From assembly GCA_046756945.1 (NCBI GenBank), contig JBHHXI010000053.1, forward strand, positions 1 through 18,771: DNA of 18,771 nucleotides, written 5' to 3'. The position numbers were made by a program, and so were the translations under genes. The notes beneath the pieces are model-generated. The model saw nothing but the letters and a program-made list of their open reading frames with translations. It was not told the origin of the DNA and ran no database searches. Source of the DNA: JACZQZ01 sp046756945 (GTDB taxonomy: Bacteria; Pseudomonadota; Alphaproteobacteria; Rhodospirillales; 2-02-FULL-58-16). This document shows, one piece after another, positions 14,722 through 18,771 of this stretch (positions are counted from its first letter, which is position 1; each line of letters starts with the position of its first letter).

Positions 14722-15675
14722 ATGGGCCTGCGGGTGGCCATCCAGATGGACCCCATCGAGTCCATCGACATCGACGCCGACAGCACCTTCGTCCTGGCGC
14801 TCGAGGCGCAACGGCGCGGCCATACGCTGGTGCACTATTTGCCCCGGGACCTGGCGCTGGCCGCCGGCCGCCTGACGGTGACGGCGCGCACCCTGGAGGT
14901 GCGCCGCAGGAAAGGAAATCATTTCGATCACGGAACGAAACAGACCGTCGACCTGGCCGACATGGACATCGTGCTCATGCGCCAGGACCCGCCCTTCGAC
15001 CTGGCCTACATCACCGCCACCCACCTGCTCGAGCACATCCACCCGGCGACCCTGGTGGTCAACGACCCGGCCCAGGTGCGCGACGCGCCGGAAAAGCTGT
15101 TCGTCACCCGTTTTCCCGACCTCATGCCGCCTACCCTGATCACCGGGGACGCCGAGCGGATCGCCGCCTTTAGGGCCGAACACGGGGACATCATCATCAA
15201 GCCGTTGTTCGGCAACGGCGGCGCCGGCGTGTTCCACATCGACCCCGAAGACGACAACCTGAATGCGCTTCTCGAGATGTTCCGAGAGCGCAGCCGCGAG
15301 CCCCTCATCACCCAGGCCTACGTGCCCCAGGTGCGCGAAGGCGACAAGCGCATCATCCTGATCGACGGCGCCGCCGCCGGCGCCGTCAACCGGGTGCCGG
15401 CGGAAGGCGAGGCGCGGGCCAATTTCCACGTCGGCGGCAAGGCAGGCAAATCCACCCTCAGCGAGCGCGACCGGGAGATCTGCGCGGCCATAGGCCCGGC
15501 GCTGAAAGCGCGCGGCCTGATCTTCGCCGGCATCGACGTCATCGGCGGCTACCTGACCGAGATCAACGTCACCTCGCCCACCGGCCTGCAGGAGATCAAC
15601 CGCTTCGACGGCGTCTCCCTGGAAGTCGATCTGTGGGACGCCATGGAGGCCAGGTTCGAAGAAACCCGCGCCTGA
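14722..15675 (+). CDS. gshB: Glutathione synthase
   Basis: This enzyme joins glycine to gamma-glutamylcysteine with ATP, the last step of glutathione synthesis in the cytosol. The 317-residue length is typical. It begins MGLRVAIQMDPIESIDIDAD, the N-terminal substrate domain, and has VLMRQDPPFD (84-93) and VVNDPAQVRDAPEKLF. The ATP-grasp part shows IIIKPLFGNGGAGVF (157-171, with the glycine-rich ATP loop) and LTEINVTSPTGLQEI (278-292, metal and substrate binding). The ATG is preceded by AGGA (14711-14714), seven bases away. The 219 bases upstream hold an inverted-repeat element. Position after rsmI-yraN and before comM fits alphaproteobacterial order. Confidence 0.97.
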   Translation: MGLRVAIQMDPIESIDIDADSTFVLALEAQRRGHTLVHYLPRDLALAAGRLTVTARTLEVRRRKGNHFDHGTKQTVDLADMDIVLMRQDPPFDLAYITATHLLEHIHPATLVVNDPAQVRDAPEKLFVTRFPDLMPPTLITGDAERIAAFRAEHGDIIIKPLFGNGGAGVFHIDPEDDNLNALLEMFRERSREPLITQAYVPQVREGDKRIILIDGAAAGAVNRVPAEGEARANFHVGGKAGKSTLSERDREICAAIGPALKARGLIFAGIDVIGGYLTEINVTSPTGLQEINRFDGVSLEVDLWDAMEARFEETRA

Positions 15676-15681
15676 GCGTGG

Positions 15682-15698
15682 GGCGCCGGGCCGGCGCC
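15682..15698 (+). terminator. GC-rich hairpin after gshB
   Basis: GGCGCCGGGCCGGCGCC forms a stem of about 7 bp with a tiny loop, six bases past the gshB stop codon. No T tract follows, so it is at best a weak or Rho-assisted terminator. Confidence 0.28.
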
Positions 15699-15721
15699 GA
15701 GAGCCTGCGGGCCAAACGCCG

Positions 15722-15751
15722 GTGGCAATCACGCCGCCCGCCGCCTACAAT
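15722..15751 (+). promoter_or_regulatory. Possible comM promoter
   Basis: TACAAT (15746-15751) matches the -10 consensus at 5/6. GTGGCA (15722-15727) lies 18 bases upstream and matches the -35 at 4/6. The start would be near 15758, about 35 bases before the GTG start of comM. Confidence 0.4.
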
Positions 15752-15792
15752 CCAACTCAACCGATGGGCGGCAAGGGAGGGAGGCGCACCCC

Positions 15793-17334
15793 GTGGCGTC
15801 GCGCGTCAATACGGTGGCGTTCCTGGGTTTCCAGGTGCTGGACGTGGATGTCCAGGTGCACATGTCGACGGGCCTGCCCGCCTTCACCGTGGTCGGGCTG
15901 CCGGACAAGGCCGTCGGCGAGAGCCGCGAGAGGGTGCGCGCCGCCCTGAGCGCCATGGGACTGGCGCTGCCGCCCAAGCGCATCACCGTCAATCTCTCGC
16001 CCGCCGACGTGGTCAAGGAGGGCAGCCACTTCGATCTGCCCATCGCCCTCGGCCTGCTGGCGGCCATGGGGGTGCTGCCCGGCGACGAGATCGCCGGGTA
16101 CACGGCCCTGGGCGAGCTGGCGCTGGACGGGGCGCTGAGCCCGGTGGCCGGCGTCCTGCCCGCGGCCATCCACGCGCACGCGCGCGAGCTGGGCCTCGTC
16201 TGCCCGGCGGCCCAGGGCGGCGAAGCGGCGTGGGCGGGCGAGATCGAGGTCCTGGCGCCGCCCAACCTGCTCGCCCTGATTAACCACTTCAAGGGCACCC
16301 AGGTGCTGTCGCCCCCCGAGCCCAGGGTGGTGGCCGACGAGGCGGACTACCCCGACATGCGGGACATCAAGGGCCAGGAGAGCGCCAAGCGCGGCCTCGA
16401 GATCGCCGCCGGCGGCGGCCACAACGTGTTGATGATCGGTCCGCCGGGGGCCGGCAAGTCGATGCTGGCGGCGCGCCTGCCGGGGCTGCTGCCGCCGCTC
16501 GACGCCTCCGAGGCCCTCGAAGTGAGCATGATCCACAGCCTGTCCGGCGCCATCGCCGAGGGCGGGCTGGTGCGCCGGCGGCCCTTCCGCGATCCCCACC
16601 ATTCGGCCTCCATGGCGGCGCTGGTCGGCGGCGGGTTCCGGGCGCGGCCGGGAGAGGTGTCCCTGGCCCACCTCGGCGTGCTGTTCCTGGACGAGCTGCC
16701 GGAATTCCAGCGCCCGGCCCTGGAGGCCCTGCGCCAGCCCCTGGAAACGGGCCGCACCACCGTCGCCCGGGCCAACGCCCACGTCACCTACCCGGCCCGG
16801 GTGCAGCTGGTCGCCGCCATGAATCCGTGCCGCTGCGGCTACCTGGACGATCCCGCCCAGGCGTGCACGCGGGCGCCCCGATGCGCCGCCGAGTACCAGT
16901 CGAAAATTTCCGGACCGCTGTTCGACCGCATCGACCTGCACGTCGACGTCCCGGCGGTCAACCCGGCCGACATGTCGGTGCCGCCCCCGGCCGAGGGCTC
17001 GGCCGGCATCGCCGCCCGGGTCGCCGCCGCCCGCGCCGTGCAGAAGGAGCGCTACGAGGCCCGGCAATCGAACCCGCCGGTCCGCACCAACGCCGAGGCC
17101 GACGGCAAACTGCTGGAAGAGGTGGCGGCGCCGGACGAGGACGGCCGGCGGCTGCTGACCGAGGCGGCGGAACGCATGCGTCTCACCGCGCGGGGCTACC
17201 ACCGGGTGCTCAGGGTGGCGCGCACGCTCGCCGACCTGGAGGCCGGCGACGGCGTCCGGCGCATCCACATCGCCGAGGCCCTTTCGTTCCGCCGCATCGT
17301 CCCCGGGCGGCGTTCCGTGCTGATGGAGACATAG
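15793..17334 (+). CDS. comM: ComM/YifB-family Mg-chelatase-like AAA+ ATPase
   Basis: ComM is a hexameric AAA+ helicase that promotes branch migration when incoming DNA is integrated during natural transformation. The 513-residue protein has an N-terminal Lon-protease-like fold region (1-170; FTVVGLPDKAVGESRERVRA, ITVNLSPADVVKEGSHFDLP), then the ATPase. Visible are Walker A GPPGAGKS (216-223), Walker B VLFLDE (296-301), sensor AAMNP (341-345), cysteines C346, C348, C358 and C364, and the arginine-finger region GPLFDRIDLHV with R379. A C-terminal Mg_chelatase_C helical domain follows. The start is GTG 15793 with GGGAGGGAGG eight bases upstream. The gene is intact, but its part from 16803 onward is repeated exactly 812 bp downstream. 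Confidence 0.96.
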   Translation: MASRVNTVAFLGFQVLDVDVQVHMSTGLPAFTVVGLPDKAVGESRERVRAALSAMGLALPPKRITVNLSPADVVKEGSHFDLPIALGLLAAMGVLPGDEIAGYTALGELALDGALSPVAGVLPAAIHAHARELGLVCPAAQGGEAAWAGEIEVLAPPNLLALINHFKGTQVLSPPEPRVVADEADYPDMRDIKGQESAKRGLEIAAGGGHNVLMIGPPGAGKSMLAARLPGLLPPLDASEALEVSMIHSLSGAIAEGGLVRRRPFRDPHHSASMAALVGGGFRARPGEVSLAHLGVLFLDELPEFQRPALEALRQPLETGRTTVARANAHVTYPARVQLVAAMNPCRCGYLDDPAQACTRAPRCAAEYQSKISGPLFDRIDLHVDVPAVNPADMSVPPPAEGSAGIAARVAAARAVQKERYEARQSNPPVRTNAEADGKLLEEVAAPDEDGRRLLTEAAERMRLTARGYHRVLRVARTLADLEAGDGVRRIHIAEALSFRRIVPGRRSVLMET

Positions 17335-17614
17335 TGTTCCGCCACGGCCACGCCCCCGCCCCATGCGCGCCCGTTCTGTTCATCAAAGGTTAACCTTGGT
17401 GCTTTACCGTGACCCCGATTCCCAGCACTGGAAATGGGCGCATTGCCATGAGCCGGTCCGAGTTGACGACGATCCTGGAGGCCGAGACGCTGGCGCAGGA
17501 CCCCGCCGAGGAGCGGGTCACCCAGCGTCTCCGGGATTACTGGAACACGTTGCGCGGTGAGCAGCAGTTCCCGTCGCGGGCGAACTTCCGCATGGAGGCG
17601 GTGACCGGCCTTGG
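16803..17614 (+). repeat. Tandem duplication, copy 1 (812 bp)
   Basis: This unit runs from codon 337 of comM, through its stop and the intergenic region, to within codon 56 of the PAS-like protein. Reading both copies side by side, I see no difference from copy 2; reading frames in the copies are shifted by exactly 812 bases. The bases before 16803 (comM) and before 17615 (PAS-like) differ, which defines the left edge. Confidence 0.93.
17335..17447 (+). promoter_or_regulatory. Intergenic region comM-PAS with palindrome AAGGTTAACCTT (first copy)
   Basis: The 113 bases between comM and the first PAS start contain a perfect 12-bp palindrome at 17386-17397. It is AT-rich compared with its surroundings and includes TTAACC, which resembles a half-site of the alphaproteobacterial regulator CtrA. 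The region must carry the promoter of the PAS-like gene unless it is read from comM, but I cannot assign clear -35 and -10 boxes. The same region recurs at 18147-18259. Confidence 0.35.
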
Positions 17615-18146
17615 GCAGCTGGTCGCCGCCATGAATCCGTGCCGCTGCGGCTACCTGGACGATCCCGCCCAGGCGTGCACGCGGGCGCCCCGATGCGCCG
17701 CCGAGTACCAGTCGAAAATTTCCGGACCGCTGTTCGACCGCATCGACCTGCACGTCGACGTCCCGGCGGTCAACCCGGCCGACATGTCGGTGCCGCCCCC
17801 GGCCGAGGGCTCGGCCGGCATCGCCGCCCGGGTCGCCGCCGCCCGCGCCGTGCAGAAGGAGCGCTACGAGGCCCGGCAATCGAACCCGCCGGTCCGCACC
17901 AACGCCGAGGCCGACGGCAAACTGCTGGAAGAGGTGGCGGCGCCGGACGAGGACGGCCGGCGGCTGCTGACCGAGGCGGCGGAACGCATGCGTCTCACCG
18001 CGCGGGGCTACCACCGGGTGCTCAGGGTGGCGCGCACGCTCGCCGACCTGGAGGCCGGCGACGGCGTCCGGCGCATCCACATCGCCGAGGCCCTTTCGTT
18101 CCGCCGCATCGTCCCCGGGCGGCGTTCCGTGCTGATGGAGACATAG
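17448..18146 (+). CDS. Chimeric ORF: PAS-like N-terminus fused in frame to ComM C-terminus
   Basis: This 232-codon frame is the product of the tandem duplication. Residues 1-56 are identical to the start of the PAS-like protein (MSRSELTTILEAETLAQDPA through AVTGLG). Residues 57-232 are identical to ComM from Q338 to the end, beginning QLVAAMNPCRCGYLDDPAQ. The fusion keeps the ComM sensor, cysteine cluster, arginine finger and C-terminal helical domain but lacks Walker A and B, so it cannot hydrolyse ATP by itself. Being in frame has a one-in-three chance. If expressed from the copied PAS upstream region, it could interfere with ComM hexamers. It is most simply a non-functional by-product, or does not exist if the duplication is an assembly error. 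Confidence 0.6.
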   Translation: MSRSELTTILEAETLAQDPAEERVTQRLRDYWNTLRGEQQFPSRANFRMEAVTGLGQLVAAMNPCRCGYLDDPAQACTRAPRCAAEYQSKISGPLFDRIDLHVDVPAVNPADMSVPPPAEGSAGIAARVAAARAVQKERYEARQSNPPVRTNAEADGKLLEEVAAPDEDGRRLLTEAAERMRLTARGYHRVLRVARTLADLEAGDGVRRIHIAEALSFRRIVPGRRSVLMET

Positions 18147-18426
18147 TGTTCCGCCACGGCCACGCCCCCGCCCCATGCGCGCCCGTTCTGTTCATCAAAG
18201 GTTAACCTTGGTGCTTTACCGTGACCCCGATTCCCAGCACTGGAAATGGGCGCATTGCCATGAGCCGGTCCGAGTTGACGACGATCCTGGAGGCCGAGAC
18301 GCTGGCGCAGGACCCCGCCGAGGAGCGGGTCACCCAGCGTCTCCGGGATTACTGGAACACGTTGCGCGGTGAGCAGCAGTTCCCGTCGCGGGCGAACTTC
18401 CGCATGGAGGCGGTGACCGGCCTTGG
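17615..18426 (+). repeat. Tandem duplication, copy 2 (812 bp)
   Basis: Second direct copy of the comM 3' end plus PAS-like 5' end. Identity with the first copy continues for two further bases (GC, to 18428 against 17616) before diverging at 18429. The junction therefore has only a 2-bp overlap, which fits microhomology or end-joining rather than recombination between long repeats. No insertion sequence lies at either edge. Confidence 0.93.
18147..18259 (+). promoter_or_regulatory. Upstream region of the PAS-like gene, second copy, with palindrome
   Basis: Identical to 17335-17447. The palindrome AAGGTTAACCTT lies at 18198-18209, about 50 bases before the intact PAS-like start. A five-codon frame, ATG at 18246 to TGA at 18261-18263, overlaps the PAS start codon. 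Confidence 0.35.
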
Positions 18427-18771
18427 GCCGAACGCCTTCGCCCTCGATCTCGCGAAAGGCGCCGACGACCCGATTTTCCGCTTCGTCGGCAAGACGCTCG
18501 CCGACGAATGCGGGCAGGATTTAACCCTCAAGCCGCTGTGGGCGGTGCCGCCCGACACCCTGCTGGCCGAGGTGGCCCGGCGTTATATCGACGTCGTCGA
18601 CAGGAAGGCGCCCGTGGAATTCGCCGAAGAGCACGTCGGCACCGACGGCTCCACGGCCCTGTTCCGCGGCGCCATGCTGCCGTTCAGCGAAGACGGGCAG
18701 ACCCTCGATTTCATCGTCGGCGCGATCACCTACAAGATAAAGTCGTCCGAGACAACTTTGGCCGCGGTGCC
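18260..18771 (+). CDS. PAS_5-like domain protein, N-terminal part, cut by window edge
   Basis: The first 170 codons are visible. Residues 28-45 (LRDYWNTLRGEQQFPSRA) followed by LDLAKGADDPIFRFVGKTLA resemble the PAS_5-type small sensor proteins that are common in alphaproteobacteria. These begin with a tyrosine-tryptophan/RG motif and a PSR motif. Residues about 110-160 (FAEEHVGTDGSTALFRGAML, PFSEDGQTLDFIVGAITY) complete a PAS-like fold. No signal peptide or membrane segment is visible. The function is not known, and a signalling or regulatory role is inferred. The ATG at 18260 has no strong Shine-Dalgarno sequence. Its first 56 codons also occur 812 bp upstream as the head of the chimeric ORF. 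The C-terminus lies outside the window. Confidence 0.75.
   Translation, partial: MSRSELTTILEAETLAQDPAEERVTQRLRDYWNTLRGEQQFPSRANFRMEAVTGLGPNAFALDLAKGADDPIFRFVGKTLADECGQDLTLKPLWAVPPDTLLAEVARRYIDVVDRKAPVEFAEEHVGTDGSTALFRGAMLPFSEDGQTLDFIVGAITYKIKSSETTLAAV

Noticed and set aside
14622..15173. Open frame starting in the inverted repeat and running into gshB
   Set aside because: Out of frame with gshB and Arg/Pro/Gly-rich; gshB itself is intact with its own Shine-Dalgarno sequence.
15757..17364. 535-codon minus-strand open frame opposite comM, partly repeated at 17196-18176
   Set aside because: Mirror of comM codons; its repetition only reflects the tandem duplication.
1..18771. CRISPR arrays, tRNA/rRNA genes, insertion sequences, prophage or defence genes
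   Set aside because: No spaced short repeats, cloverleaf-like genes, transposase motifs or known defence domains were recognised on either strand.

Overview
The window is about 18.8 kb of GC-rich DNA, densely packed with bacterial housekeeping genes. Two gene neighbourhoods, rph/hrcA/grpE with rdgB-hemW and lpoA-like/rsmI/yraN/gshB, together with an O2-independent ubiquinone gene set, point to an alphaproteobacterium, perhaps Rhodospirillales-like. This placement is inferred from gene content and order, not from a tree. I see no rRNA, tRNA, CRISPR array, transposase or prophage gene.

Layout. (1) 1-482, minus strand: the 5' part of dnaK. (2) 782-4398, plus strand: a DUF1848 protein, then a compact ubiT-ubiU-ubiV operon. 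These three proteins replace the O2-dependent hydroxylases of ubiquinone synthesis under anoxia. An FNR/FixK-type box (TTGAC-N4-GTCAA, 1723-1736) sits upstream, placed as expected for a class II activator site. (3) 4347-6002, minus: a class III nucleotide cyclase fused to an N-terminal DUF427 domain; its 3' end overlaps ubiV. (4) 6095-7995, minus: hrcA-grpE (heat-shock repressor and DnaK exchange factor), with a good promoter upstream of hrcA and a hairpin after grpE. (5) 8148-10679, plus: rph-rdgB-hemW, tightly spaced. (6) 10684-12171, minus: an LpoA-like lipoprotein, which overlaps the 5' end of the divergent rsmI. (7) 12120-15675, plus: rsmI-yraN, a SirB1-like protein, an intergenic inverted-repeat element, and gshB. 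(8) 15793-18771, plus: comM, then a PAS_5-like gene cut by the window end.

The most striking structure is a direct tandem duplication of 812 bp (16803-17614 and 17615-18426) spanning the 3' third of comM and the 5' end of the PAS-like gene. Both parent genes stay intact on the outer sides. The junction creates a third, in-frame chimeric ORF (17448-18146) that joins 56 residues of the PAS-like protein to the last 176 residues of ComM. This is either a very recent duplication or an assembly artefact.

Other points of interest: a serine replaces one of the four expected [4Fe-4S]-ligand cysteines in UbiU; the lpoA-like gene and rsmI overlap head to head; the cyclase carries a DUF427 fusion; and the gshB leader holds a purine/pyrimidine-rich inverted repeat. 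I found no clearly new multi-gene system. Most of the window is core chromosome.
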